Assembly: GCA_900755095.1 (NCBI GenBank)
Contig: CAAEFE010000121.1
Span: forward strand, 1-63,063
Length of the DNA stretch: 63,063 nt
Direction: 5' to 3'
From: an uncultured Bacteroides sp.
GTDB taxonomy: Bacteria; Bacteroidota; Bacteroidia; Bacteroidales; Bacteroidaceae
Shown here: in pieces, positions 25,585-35,468 of the stretch
Numbering within the stretch: position 1 is the stretch's first letter
Layout of the letters: each line of letters begins with the position of its first letter
Notes under the pieces: generated by a model
The model's database searches: none
What the model was told of the DNA's origin: nothing
What the model saw: the letters and a program-made list of their open reading frames with translations, nothing else
Position numbers and translations under genes: made by a program

Positions 25585-27315
25585 TTACCATCCTGTGTTT
25601 TGAGGATTTAAGTTTGTATTCTTGTATAGTTCGCTTTGAGGGATCGGATACAGATACATGCAATCTCTCCAGTTACGGGTTTCGTAAAGGTTCTTGTAGA
25701 AGTTGAACGTACCGTCCGCCTGCTTCTCGATCTTTACTCCGTATAGTTCCCGCTGGGTAGTATCGGCAATCTTCCATCTCCGTACATCCCAGAAACGATG
25801 ATCTTCGAAAGCAAACTCTACACGCCATTCATTGTACAGGCGTTCCATGAATTCATCTTTTCCCATGGAAGGAATCAACGGCATATCGGCATTCTTTCTC
25901 ACTTCATTGATAGCCCACAGAGCAGAATACTTATAAGTCTCATCTGTGTAATTGACATCATTGAAAGCGTTGACCATAGATTCCGCATACGTTAGTAATG
26001 TTTCCGCATAGCGGTAAATCACCCAATGATGCTTGCTGACAGCTTCTTTACCCGGTTCAAAGCTAGTAGCTTCCTGAATGTACTTGCGCAGGAAGTATCC
26101 TGTCGGTGAACCGCCTTGTGATACGATTCCGTCGTCGGCGCCACCTTTGAAGGTTTCAATGGTGTAGTCTTTAAACGACATTTCGTTGGCAAGAATAGCG
26201 CGGTAGAAACGTTTGTCACGATTCTCATAAGGTGATTGCGGGTCAAATGCAGGGTCTTCGCAAACCCATCCTGTGTTTTCTAGGGTTACTTTGTAACCGT
26301 TGACTGTCTCGAATGCGTCCACAAGGTTTTGTGATGGGTAATTGCTGTATGGGATAAGACTGGAAGTGCGTGTTCCCGCAGTCATGCGAAGCGGGAGATT
26401 AAACATTTCGAAGTCCGAGTCATCACCATTGATCCTCATCAGTACAACTTCTTTTGAGTCGAGGTTGTTGGCACTCTCCTGGGGGTCGAGAGAGTAAAGC
26501 CCTGTGTTGATAATATCTATTGCTGCTTTGGCAGACTTTTTCCACAATTCGGTATCCATAGAAGGATTATGTAGCTTACTGGCAGCATATAGCAGTGCTT
26601 TTGACTTTACTGCCATTGCAAAGCCTTTGGTCACTCTGCCGATTTCTGCTCCCGGTTCGTTTACATAGCTGTCCGGCAAGTTATTGGCAGCGTCGTCGCA
26701 TTCACTGACAATGAAGCTGATAACTTCGCTGAATGGTGTCTTGCCGATTGTATTGGCTTCCTCTTCAGTCAGTACTTCCAATGGCATGGCGATGTCACCG
26801 TAGCGGCGTGCCAGTTCAAAGAAGTAGTGTGCCCGCAGCACTCTGGCTTCGTAAGGGAAATATTTCAGCTGCTTCATCCAGTTTGTATATTGTCCGTCGT
26901 GCTCGTAGCGTGTGAAGTCCACTTGGGCAATCTCTGCTATAAAGCTGTTGGCAGCACGTATACCGCGATACAGGGTCCATGAATCGTCATAAGTTTTAAT
27001 AGGCGACCAGTTACCGTTATTGGTATTCTGGATATTATCTGCATAGGCTCCGAATTCGCCGTCATCACTGGCACAGTCACGCATGGAATATCTGTCTTCG
27101 GTGAAAATTCCGCCGGAGGTCGCAAACAGTTGGTAGCCTTGTGGCATGTATGAGTATACGTGGGTAAGCATTGATTTGCTTGTACCGAAATACTTGTACA
27201 TGTCTTCTTTTGTCTTCAGGTTGTTCGTTTCATCAAAGTCAAGGTAGTTGCACGAAGCAAAGACCAACGAAGACAAAATGGTTAAGAGTATGTATTTGGT
27301 TCTCATAATGTTCAT
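25585..27315 (-). CDS. SusD-family glycan-binding lipoprotein (distal pair)
   Basis: An outer-surface lipoprotein of 576 residues (Cys22 in FASC) with the all-helical TPR-rich SusD fold. It caps the TonB-dependent SusC channel and hands it oligosaccharide. Landmarks are the N-terminal YLDFDETN, EARVLRAHYFFELARRYGDI in the TPR region, and the C-terminal WRVEFAFEDHRFWDVRRWK and YLYPIPQSEL. Start ATG 27315 is followed by a second ATG nine bases later; both are possible. It lies 13 bases after its SusC partner. Confidence 0.92.
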   Translation of the reverse strand: MNIMRTKYILLTILSSLVFASCNYLDFDETNNLKTKEDMYKYFGTSKSMLTHVYSYMPQGYQLFATSGGIFTEDRYSMRDCASDDGEFGAYADNIQNTNNGNWSPIKTYDDSWTLYRGIRAANSFIAEIAQVDFTRYEHDGQYTNWMKQLKYFPYEARVLRAHYFFELARRYGDIAMPLEVLTEEEANTIGKTPFSEVISFIVSECDDAANNLPDSYVNEPGAEIGRVTKGFAMAVKSKALLYAASKLHNPSMDTELWKKSAKAAIDIINTGLYSLDPQESANNLDSKEVVLMRINGDDSDFEMFNLPLRMTAGTRTSSLIPYSNYPSQNLVDAFETVNGYKVTLENTGWVCEDPAFDPQSPYENRDKRFYRAILANEMSFKDYTIETFKGGADDGIVSQGGSPTGYFLRKYIQEATSFEPGKEAVSKHHWVIYRYAETLLTYAESMVNAFNDVNYTDETYKYSALWAINEVRKNADMPLIPSMGKDEFMERLYNEWRVEFAFEDHRFWDVRRWKIADTTQRELYGVKIEKQADGTFNFYKNLYETRNWRDCMYLYPIPQSELYKNTNLNPQNTGW

Positions 27316-27328
27316 TTGTTACTTTGCA

Positions 27329-30109
27329 TTAAAAATTAAGTTTGATACCTGCCCAATAACTTCTTGTCGACGGATAAGCGATGCCAAGTTGTTCCGGATC
27401 GGCAAAATGGATATTGTCTAATGAGAACAGATTGGTGCCTTGTACGAATACTTTCAGGTCGGCAAAGCGAGTCTGCGATTTCGGGAAAGTATAAGCTACC
27501 AATAGGTTACGCAGTTTCAGGAATGAACCGTCACGGTACCACAGTGAGCTGGCGCGATAGTTATTCAAGTTTTCTTGAGTAGTCAGTCTCGGCATGGTTG
27601 CATTGGTCTTATTCTCCGGTGTCCAGCTTATTTCTTCATTCAGGAATGTATTTGAAATGTTGCCATTGCTTACAAGTGGACTATAAAGCGGACTGTTGAG
27701 CAATGAAACAGTGACTCCGGTCATTCCCTGGAAATCAGCGGAAAGCTCCAGTCTCTTGTATGAGAAGTTCAGATTGAATCCGAAATAGAAGCGTGGAACA
27801 GATGAACCGAACATTTTCACAACGTCTTTCTCGTCGATGCGGTTGTCACCGTTCTGATCTTTGTATTTCACGTCACCGGGAGCTACGTCCGAGAAGGTTT
27901 GTTGCGGACTGTTGTTGATTTCCTGCTGGCTGTTGAAGAAGCCGATAGCTTCCAGGCCGTACATCTGTCCGATACGGTTGCCCTTGGTATACAAGTAGTC
28001 GTATTCTTGATATGCCTGGTTTACATTGACTACCTCTGTATTCAGATATGACATGCTAGCACCAATACCATAATGGAAATCACCGATCTTATCATTCCAA
28101 CTCAAAGAAGCATCCACTCCTTTGTATTTATAGATTCCTTCGTTCACCTGACCTACTGTGATACCGATAATACCGGAAGTAGAATTGGCACCTGACACAA
28201 GTATATCCGAACGTTTTTCGTAGAAACCTTCTACTGTTGCATTCAAACGATTATCAAAAGCAGCGAGATCAAATCCGAAAGTCGCTTTCTGTGATTTTTC
28301 CGCTACCAGGCCGATAACCGGCAGATCGCCTTCACTGCCACCGGACTGTCCTCCGGCATTCACTCCGAAGTTATAACCGGCACCGCCGCTGCCATAAGAC
28401 TGACGCCATAGTTCGTGGCTCAGATTGCCGTCCCATCCGGACAGACCGTAAGAGGCGCGAATCTTAAAGAGATTGATCGGTGTCACCTTTTCCATAAATG
28501 CTTCGTTGGAGACGATCCATGCAGCAGAAACGGCAGGATAGTTCGAGTATTTGTCTCCGTCGGGCAGGTAAGCTGATCCCGAGCGGTTGAATACGGCATT
28601 GAGGCTGTAACGGTTGTCGTAAGTATATGTGGCGTTCACCAGCACAGACTGATTCTTCTGAGAGTTGTTTCTGCCGTTTTTGACAACAGACTGCATATCA
28701 TAAATCAATGCTCCTCCCACCTGATGTTTGCCAAAAGTGCGGTTATAATCCACCTTTGCCTGGAAATCGCTGCGTAGCATCAGCCTTTCGAAAGGCTGTG
28801 TATGTCCCAGTGTTTCGGAGTCTGTACCATAAATGGCAGGAGTTGTCACCAGTGTACCATCGCTGGTGATACTTGCATTGCTGTTCATGTAACGATACTC
28901 TTTATTGGTGGTTTCATTCATTCCTCCGATATTATCGAAAGAGACGGATGCTTCGGCTGCCAGCCCTTTGGTCAACGCACTTAAATCCTGACGGATGCTC
29001 AGGTCGGCGAGTAGTGTTCCGTATACGTTACGGATGTGTCCGTAGTCTTTCAACAGAGCTACCGGATTACCGGTTCCGTACACAGAACTACCTCCATAAA
29101 TGCCATTCTCATAGCGAATGGGGAATGCAGCGGATGGAATGCCATAGATTTTGTTGAAAATAGCGCTGCGTCCATAGCGGGTACCTCTGAATTCTTTCAG
29201 TCTGCCTACAATGCCGGCTTTCAGCAATGTGCTTTCCGTCACTTTTACGTCCAGATTGGTACGTACGGTCAGACGTGTGTCTGTAGGTGTAGTGTCGAAA
29301 CGTGTATCTTCCGTGTTTTTCTTCAACATGGAGCGATCCCGGTAATAGTCAACTACCGTGTAAAAACGGAACTTGTCACTACCTCCGCTGAAAGACATTT
29401 TCAGGTTGTGGGTCAATCCTGTGTTGTTCAGCGTTTCATTCCACCAGTCTACATTCGGATAGTCATACGGATAGATTCCTGTCCGGAAAGCATCCAGTTC
29501 CTGTGCATTGTAGCGTGCAGGCAGACCGTCTCCGCTTAATGCGGTGTTAAGGGCGTTCGCATACGTATAGGCATCTGCGAAGTCCGGAGAACGGAATTGG
29601 GTATTGACACCGAAATTATAGTCCACATTTACCTTCAGACCATTGCTTATTCCGCGTTTAGTCGTAATCAGTACTACTCCATTCGCACCACGCATACCGT
29701 AGAGAGCAGCGGCTGCCGCATCTTTCAGAACGTAGCATGATTCGATTTCCATCGAAGTGATGTCACTGATATCACGTGGGAAACCATCAATTAATACTAG
29801 CGGGGCATTTCCGTGTATAGAGAGGGTGGATACGTTATCGGCTGACGAGCCTGTACCCTGATATACATTCAGACCTGCCACTTTTCCATACAAAGCTTTG
29901 CTGATATCTATGTACGGGGATTTTTCGAATGCGGAAGCATTGACTCCGTTGATAGAGTAACTGCTGGTCTGGGAAGATACGTTCATCTGGTAGCCGATGC
30001 TCAGTGTATCTGCCAGCTGCATTTCCGAAGCAGCTTTCGATGTCTGTGCATTCAGGGATACCGAACCTCCCAGGAGCAGAGTGATTAATATATAATTTAT
30101 TTTATTCAT
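27329..30109 (-). CDS. SusC-family TonB-dependent transporter lacking the N-terminal extension (distal pair)
   Basis: An outer-membrane channel for glycan import. After a signal peptide (to about residue 21) the chain goes to a short linker and then straight to the plug domain (YIDISKALYGKVAGLNVYQG; signature YVLKDAAAAALYGMRGANGV) and a 22-strand barrel ending in the aromatic WAGIKLNF. At 926 residues it is shorter than usual. The carboxypeptidase-like domain with its GVPGANVTVKG motif, present in the other SusC proteins here, is missing, and the TonB-box region is not obvious. It may be a specialised partner of the neighbouring SusD. Confidence 0.9.
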   Translation of the reverse strand: MNKINYILITLLLGGSVSLNAQTSKAASEMQLADTLSIGYQMNVSSQTSSYSINGVNASAFEKSPYIDISKALYGKVAGLNVYQGTGSSADNVSTLSIHGNAPLVLIDGFPRDISDITSMEIESCYVLKDAAAAALYGMRGANGVVLITTKRGISNGLKVNVDYNFGVNTQFRSPDFADAYTYANALNTALSGDGLPARYNAQELDAFRTGIYPYDYPNVDWWNETLNNTGLTHNLKMSFSGGSDKFRFYTVVDYYRDRSMLKKNTEDTRFDTTPTDTRLTVRTNLDVKVTESTLLKAGIVGRLKEFRGTRYGRSAIFNKIYGIPSAAFPIRYENGIYGGSSVYGTGNPVALLKDYGHIRNVYGTLLADLSIRQDLSALTKGLAAEASVSFDNIGGMNETTNKEYRYMNSNASITSDGTLVTTPAIYGTDSETLGHTQPFERLMLRSDFQAKVDYNRTFGKHQVGGALIYDMQSVVKNGRNNSQKNQSVLVNATYTYDNRYSLNAVFNRSGSAYLPDGDKYSNYPAVSAAWIVSNEAFMEKVTPINLFKIRASYGLSGWDGNLSHELWRQSYGSGGAGYNFGVNAGGQSGGSEGDLPVIGLVAEKSQKATFGFDLAAFDNRLNATVEGFYEKRSDILVSGANSTSGIIGITVGQVNEGIYKYKGVDASLSWNDKIGDFHYGIGASMSYLNTEVVNVNQAYQEYDYLYTKGNRIGQMYGLEAIGFFNSQQEINNSPQQTFSDVAPGDVKYKDQNGDNRIDEKDVVKMFGSSVPRFYFGFNLNFSYKRLELSADFQGMTGVTVSLLNSPLYSPLVSNGNISNTFLNEEISWTPENKTNATMPRLTTQENLNNYRASSLWYRDGSFLKLRNLLVAYTFPKSQTRFADLKVFVQGTNLFSLDNIHFADPEQLGIAYPSTRSYWAGIKLNF

Positions 30110-30138
30110 TGTTCAAACGATATTAGTTAACGTGTCAT

Positions 30139-31896
30139 TTACCAGCCCGGGTTTTGGGTCATTCCATATTGCTTGTTGATTTCCTCCTGAGGAATCGGAG
30201 CCAGATACCACTTGGTATCCCAGTTGGTAGCCCAGTAATGGTCTCCCAGTTCGATCTTCTCGAAGGTGAACTCAGTCGGATTGTTCAGGTCGTTACCTCT
30301 GCTTCTGAGTCCGTACAACTTCTTCTTGAAGTCGCTCTGACGGTCTCTGCGAACGAGGTCGAACCAGCGTACTTCTTCAAATCCTAATTCGAGTGCTCTT
30401 TCTCTCAGTACTGCTTCGAGGAACTGATCGTGATTCATCGTCTTGGAAAGTTCCGGCAGACCTACTCTCTTTCGTACATCGTTTACCATTTTGTAAGCCT
30501 CGTCGGTAGGGCGTCCGTTGACTTCGTTGAGTACTTCCGCATATCCCAGCATGATTTCCGTCAGACGGGTGTGTGACCATTGTACCGGACCTTCGCGATC
30601 GTTGTTTTCCTGTAAGATGTACTTCATGATCAGGAATCCGCTACCGTCTTTGTAGTCGGCATGGTTGATATAAACAGGAGCTGTTGTTCCGTTGCAGTAG
30701 GTGTCTCCGGGACAAGCTACATTTTCATACAGACGTGGGTCGCGGGTGGGCACCATTTCGCCTTTTGTAAAGAACGGTTGCTTGGAGGGTGACTTCCAGT
30801 CGAAATTTGCCGGAAAATCAGTTCCGTCTTCCCACGGAAACATATCTACATAGTTCAATGTAGGGCCGCTGTAATAACGTTGGCCGATAAAGCTGCTGTG
30901 AACATCGGAGCCATATCCTTGACGGGTAGAGATTAATATTTCTGTTCCGCCGCGGTTGTAGTAGGCCTGACGATAGGCCAGACGTCTTGCCCGGTGCGTC
31001 TCTTCCGTAGGTTGAATCAGTTCGTATTCGTGCCGTTTTTGTAATTCTGTGAAAAAGGCTGCGCCTGCTTCGGCGGCATCTTTCCATCGTTGGTCGCTGT
31101 AATTTCCGTAACAGGTATATTCGTCTGCTTCCGGATGCCATTTAGTGTTTGAGTTGAAAGTCGGACTGGCTGCCCATTGCAATACCTTGAACTTTAATGC
31201 CATCGCTCCTGCCAGGGTCATACGTCCGTCATCTGCTTTCTCGGCTTTCCAGGCCAGATTGGAGTTGATGGCTTCGTTGAGCAATCCTACGATCTTCTCT
31301 ACCGTTTCGGCAAAAGTGATACGGGGGAAATTCATTGTCTCGTTTACGTCTACATAGTGGTCCAGCCATGTCACACCGCCTACATATCTCAGCATTTCGA
31401 AATAGCAGAGGGAGATCAAAACTTTGGCTTCCGCGATCCGCTCGCTTTTCTCGCTGGCTGTCATGTCGGGCACTTTTTCTACGTTCTCAATGTACAACCA
31501 GGCATAACGGATTGTAGTCCAGTCGGATTTGCTTCCATAACGGTAAGCGGAATTTTTGGGAACATTGTTGGCGCTGAGTGCTCCGTTGTAATAGAGCTTG
31601 ACAGGACCGTCACTGATATTATCACGGAAACTATAACATAAGTCTGTGATTGATTCAAGTATGTTCACACCCAATTTGTAGTCAGAGCCGGTCGGTAGCC
31701 CATAAGGTAATCCGGTATATGCTTTGGTCAGCACCTTTTCGGCATTTATTTTCGAAGAGAACATTTCTTCGGTAGTCGCTCCGGAACTCTCAGGCTGGTC
31801 GCCCAGAAATTTATCCCCGAAGCTGATTTCAGAACAGGAGGAGGCTATCAGTACGCAACCCAATGCTATTCCGAGTCCTTTTATTATTCTATTCAT
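30139..31896 (-). CDS. SusD-family glycan-binding lipoprotein (proximal pair)
   Basis: A lipoprotein of 585 residues (Cys21 in IASSC) with the SusD fold. Landmarks are the helical YFEMLRYVGGVTWLDHYVDV, the Gly/Tyr-rich EILISTRQGYGSD and the C-terminal LELGFEEVRWFDLVRRDR and APIPQEEINKQYGMTQNPGW. It is only distantly similar to the SusD at 25585-27315, so the two pairs are not a recent tandem duplication. It lies 11 bases after its SusC partner. Confidence 0.92.
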   Translation of the reverse strand: MNRIIKGLGIALGCVLIASSCSEISFGDKFLGDQPESSGATTEEMFSSKINAEKVLTKAYTGLPYGLPTGSDYKLGVNILESITDLCYSFRDNISDGPVKLYYNGALSANNVPKNSAYRYGSKSDWTTIRYAWLYIENVEKVPDMTASEKSERIAEAKVLISLCYFEMLRYVGGVTWLDHYVDVNETMNFPRITFAETVEKIVGLLNEAINSNLAWKAEKADDGRMTLAGAMALKFKVLQWAASPTFNSNTKWHPEADEYTCYGNYSDQRWKDAAEAGAAFFTELQKRHEYELIQPTEETHRARRLAYRQAYYNRGGTEILISTRQGYGSDVHSSFIGQRYYSGPTLNYVDMFPWEDGTDFPANFDWKSPSKQPFFTKGEMVPTRDPRLYENVACPGDTYCNGTTAPVYINHADYKDGSGFLIMKYILQENNDREGPVQWSHTRLTEIMLGYAEVLNEVNGRPTDEAYKMVNDVRKRVGLPELSKTMNHDQFLEAVLRERALELGFEEVRWFDLVRRDRQSDFKKKLYGLRSRGNDLNNPTEFTFEKIELGDHYWATNWDTKWYLAPIPQEEINKQYGMTQNPGW

Positions 31897-31907
31897 ACAG
31901 TCGTTTT

Positions 31908-34900
31908 TTAGAAGTTAAGATTTAAACCGAAGCTATATACTTTGATCAGCGGATAATCTCCGAATCGGTTAGGATCACTTTCCGGATCAAGATATTTAAG
32001 CGGTGAGAAGGTCAGCAGGTTGTAGCCGCTGAAGTTTAATCCGAGTGAGCTGAGGCCCAGTTTCTTCAGGAATTTCTTTCCGGTGATGGTATAACCGAAG
32101 CTCAGGCTCTTCAAGCGGAGATAGGAAGCATCCACCAACCAGAGGGTAGAGGGTTTGGAGTTCCAGCTTTCCGATTCTTCCGACGGACGCGGATAAGTAG
32201 CTCCCAGTTGGTTTTCCGGAGTCCAGCAACCGTCGTAGAAGTAGGTCAGCAAACCACGCTTTCCGGCATTCGTATAAGGGATACGGTATTCGATGTCATA
32301 CATTCTGTTAACGTTCTTGGAACCCACCCATTGCATGGTGAAGTTGAATCCTTTCCAGTCGAATCCCATGTTCATACCGAAAACGTATTCCGGACGGGTA
32401 GCATAACCTGCTACGCTCTTGTCATTACCGTCCACGATGTGGTCTCCGTTGAGGTCGGCGTACATGGCGTCACCCGGATATACCTTCTGATAAGGCTGAG
32501 GCAGTTCCGGCTTTAAGGTCAGTTCGCCGTCGGCTCCGGTGATGAAGTCGCTGTACTGATAGAGACGGATGTAGTTGTATACTCCGGTCTGGCGTCCGGT
32601 AGAGCCACCGGTCTGGTTCATATAAGAGAATTGCTTGGGCACTTCGTCCATATAGAGGATTTTGTTGCGTGCGAAAGAGACGTTGGCATCCACATTATAG
32701 GTGAAATCCTTTCCGATCTTATCGCGCCAGCCGAGAGAAACTTCGTAACCGTGGTTGTCTACCTTACCAATGTTCAGGTTAGGCAGTGCAGTTGCGATGA
32801 TGCTTGGGGTCGATTCCGGAGAGATCAGAATACCTGTGCGGTGTTCGATAAAGTAGTCGAAGGTAGCGGACAGGCGGCTGTTGAAGAACTTAAGATCAAT
32901 ACCGTAGTTCTGCTTGTCGGCTGTTTCCCAGGTTACTGCCGGGTTACCCATACGTGAGATGGCTGCTGCCGATTGGGAAATCGGATTGTCCACACCGAAG
33001 CTGTAACTGCCCGATGATCCCCATACGGCAGGCATGTACATAAAGCGTGAGTCTACTCCCTTGTCGTTACCTACACGTCCCCAGGATGCTCTGAGTTTTA
33101 GGTAGTCTACGATTTTCTGGTTTTCCATAAACTTCTCGGCAGTTGCGATCCATCCGGCAGAGAAGGAAGGGAATACACCGAAACGTGTGCTGCCCGGAGC
33201 AAAGTTCTCCGAACCGTTGTAGCCGACGTTTACGTCGAGCAGATATTTACTTTGATAGGCGTAAGTAGCACGTCCTACCAATCCTACGTAGTTACGGGGC
33301 AGATAAGTGTAGCTGTCCGGATAATAGTTACGCGACTGATTGTAAAGGAACAGACCGGATATTCTGTGGTCGCCGAATGTACGGTCATAGTTGATACGTC
33401 CTTCCAGATACCAGTTCTGTCCGCGTCCGCTGCTTTCCGAGTAAGTGAGCGGAGTATCGCTGCCGCTGGGTACATAGATAAGTGATTTATCGTAGTCGGG
33501 ATCGGTCTGTGACATCGTACCGTTGGTGTCAAAGTATGATTTGTAGTACACAGTCTGCGCTTCGATGGCGCCTCCCGTACGTACTTTTTCCAGTTTGAAT
33601 TTATTGTCGTAAGCACCTTTCACGGAAACGCTCAGTCCCGGAGTGATAAAGTCCAGTTTCTGTGTGATGTCCAAATCCAGATTCAATGTCGTGTCATACG
33701 TTTGATTGTAACCTTGTCCGTAGAATACGAACATACCGTCACGCATCACTTCTCCCAGCGGAACCATATCTTTAGGAATCAGTGTACGTACTCCGTTGAT
33801 AAATCCCGGTCCGGCAAACGGATGTGACCAGATCTGTGCGATTACCCAGGGGTTTTGGTCTTCTCCTGTACCCGAAACGACGCTGCGCGGTTCCTGTATC
33901 TTACCTAAAACACCACCGACACCGAGTTTCATCGAAGTGGTCTTGGTCAGATTGGCATCGATATTGGCGCGGTAGTTATAGCGGTTGTAACGATAGTTAT
34001 TGTCGTACATTTGTCCGGGAAGTTCTTTCAGAAGTCCGTTCTGATAAGTATAACCTACTGAGATGAAGTATCGTACATTATCGCTACCGCCGGAGATATT
34101 TAGGTTGTTCTGGCTTTGAAGATAGATATTATTAAAAATATACTTCTTCCAGTCCATACTGGGATACATGATGGGGTCTGAGCCGGTGCGATAGGCTTCT
34201 ACCTGTTCCGGAGTGAAGTATAACTTAGGATTCGTAACGTGGTCCATCTCCTGCTTCATATTCCAGAAGCGTGCGAACTCGTAACTTCCGGTCTGCTCTA
34301 CCAGTGAGATGGGTTGTTGCAGACCCAGTTTGGTGCTGGCGGAAATCTGCGTTTTGCCTGCTTTACCTCTTCGGGTGGTGATCAATACAACGCCATTAGC
34401 ACCTCTTACTCCGAATACAGCGGTGGAAGAGGCGTCTTTCAATACTGAAATACTTTCGATTTCGTTCGGGTCGATTTGTGAAAACTCACGTTCTATTCCG
34501 TCTACTAAAACCAGGGGCTTGGATTGTGAATCATTTAATGAACCGACACCACGTACGTAGATGGCAGCAGCATCTTTACCAGGCTGTCCGGTAGTCTGTA
34601 CGGAAGATACACCCGGCAGTGCTCCTGCGAGGAGGTTCGTGATACTTGTTGCCGGAGATTTGATCAGCTCTTTGTTGTCAATGGAGGAGACGGCACTGGT
34701 AAGCATGCGCTTGTCCTGATTACCGTATGCGATAGCTACAACTTCCACTTCACCGAGGTTCTGTGCATCTTCTTTTAAGGAAACATTGATGATTGTTCTG
34801 TCTCCGACCACGATTTCCTGAGTTACATACCCGATAAAGGAAATGTTCAATACGGATTTTTTGCTTGGGGCGACGATCGTAAAGTTACCGTCAAAGTCTG

Positions 34901-35081
34901 TGATTGTCCCAATGCTCGTGCCTTTCACAGTCACATTAGCTCCGGGAACGCCTTCTTTGAGTGTTTCATCCGTTACTCTACCCTTAATTGTGATACCTTC
35001 CGGGGGCAAGGCATACATCAACGGTATGAATAAAAGAAACGTAACAAGAAAGCAGAATCTTAAATTGAGCGCGTTTCTCAT
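31908..35081 (-). CDS. SusC-family TonB-dependent transporter (proximal pair)
   Basis: A full-length SusC of 1057 residues, first gene of the polysaccharide operon. A signal peptide (about 1-25) is followed by the carboxypeptidase-like N-terminal domain (about 30-115, with GVPGANVTVKGTSIGTITDF), a TonB-box-like segment (VEVVAIAYGNQ), the plug (ISVLKDASSTAVFGVRGANG) and a 22-strand barrel ending in KVYSFGLNLNF. It imports an oligosaccharide captured by the adjacent SusD. The region upstream carries a -7 element and direct repeats that may be bound by the HTCS. Confidence 0.94.
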   Translation of the reverse strand: MRNALNLRFCFLVTFLLFIPLMYALPPEGITIKGRVTDETLKEGVPGANVTVKGTSIGTITDFDGNFTIVAPSKKSVLNISFIGYVTQEIVVGDRTIINVSLKEDAQNLGEVEVVAIAYGNQDKRMLTSAVSSIDNKELIKSPATSITNLLAGALPGVSSVQTTGQPGKDAAAIYVRGVGSLNDSQSKPLVLVDGIEREFSQIDPNEIESISVLKDASSTAVFGVRGANGVVLITTRRGKAGKTQISASTKLGLQQPISLVEQTGSYEFARFWNMKQEMDHVTNPKLYFTPEQVEAYRTGSDPIMYPSMDWKKYIFNNIYLQSQNNLNISGGSDNVRYFISVGYTYQNGLLKELPGQMYDNNYRYNRYNYRANIDANLTKTTSMKLGVGGVLGKIQEPRSVVSGTGEDQNPWVIAQIWSHPFAGPGFINGVRTLIPKDMVPLGEVMRDGMFVFYGQGYNQTYDTTLNLDLDITQKLDFITPGLSVSVKGAYDNKFKLEKVRTGGAIEAQTVYYKSYFDTNGTMSQTDPDYDKSLIYVPSGSDTPLTYSESSGRGQNWYLEGRINYDRTFGDHRISGLFLYNQSRNYYPDSYTYLPRNYVGLVGRATYAYQSKYLLDVNVGYNGSENFAPGSTRFGVFPSFSAGWIATAEKFMENQKIVDYLKLRASWGRVGNDKGVDSRFMYMPAVWGSSGSYSFGVDNPISQSAAAISRMGNPAVTWETADKQNYGIDLKFFNSRLSATFDYFIEHRTGILISPESTPSIIATALPNLNIGKVDNHGYEVSLGWRDKIGKDFTYNVDANVSFARNKILYMDEVPKQFSYMNQTGGSTGRQTGVYNYIRLYQYSDFITGADGELTLKPELPQPYQKVYPGDAMYADLNGDHIVDGNDKSVAGYATRPEYVFGMNMGFDWKGFNFTMQWVGSKNVNRMYDIEYRIPYTNAGKRGLLTYFYDGCWTPENQLGATYPRPSEESESWNSKPSTLWLVDASYLRLKSLSFGYTITGKKFLKKLGLSSLGLNFSGYNLLTFSPLKYLDPESDPNRFGDYPLIKVYSFGLNLNF

Positions 35082-35383
35082 ACTGTTTAATTTGATAGGT
35101 TAATAATATATTTAGTTTATAGTTAGGTCAACCGGGTTGGGGGTGACTTTTATTCTCTTTATTCTCTCTTCAGTTTCTAAATATATCCTTTGCTTATGTG
35201 CAATAAGGTTAACTTCATTTATCTTTTAATGATGATGCAAAATTAGGGGTGATGTGAAAAATGGACGTGCAATATTCACCAAATTAGGTGCACAAATAGC
35301 TAGAAACACTATCTGTAACAAATGGGTAGACCTTGATACAAAATTATAGACGGGATGGAAAAGGAGGCTTTGTAAGGAACAAT
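35082..35383. promoter_or_regulatory. Regulatory region upstream of the polysaccharide operon
   Basis: No gene is seen. On the minus strand there is a -7-like TAATTTTG at 35238-35245, without a properly spaced -33, as expected for an activated promoter. AAATTAGG occurs at 35240-35247 and 35281-35288, 41 bases apart (about four helical turns), with GTG close behind each copy. These could be HTCS operator half-sites. The leader would be about 150 bases. Confidence 0.4.
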
Positions 35384-35389
35384 AAAAAA

Positions 35390-35431
35390 GCCCATCCTGT
35401 TATGTTGCACATAGGCAATAACAGGATGGGC
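35390..35431 (-). terminator. Terminator after the outer-membrane barrel gene
   Basis: A perfect 14-bp inverted repeat, GCCCATCCTGTTAT (35390-35403) against 35418-35431, is followed on the minus strand by a T-run (complement of 35384-35389). Confidence 0.88.
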
Positions 35432-35468
35432 ATCTGATTGGTTCTTCTCTTTGGAGAATATGTCTTGT

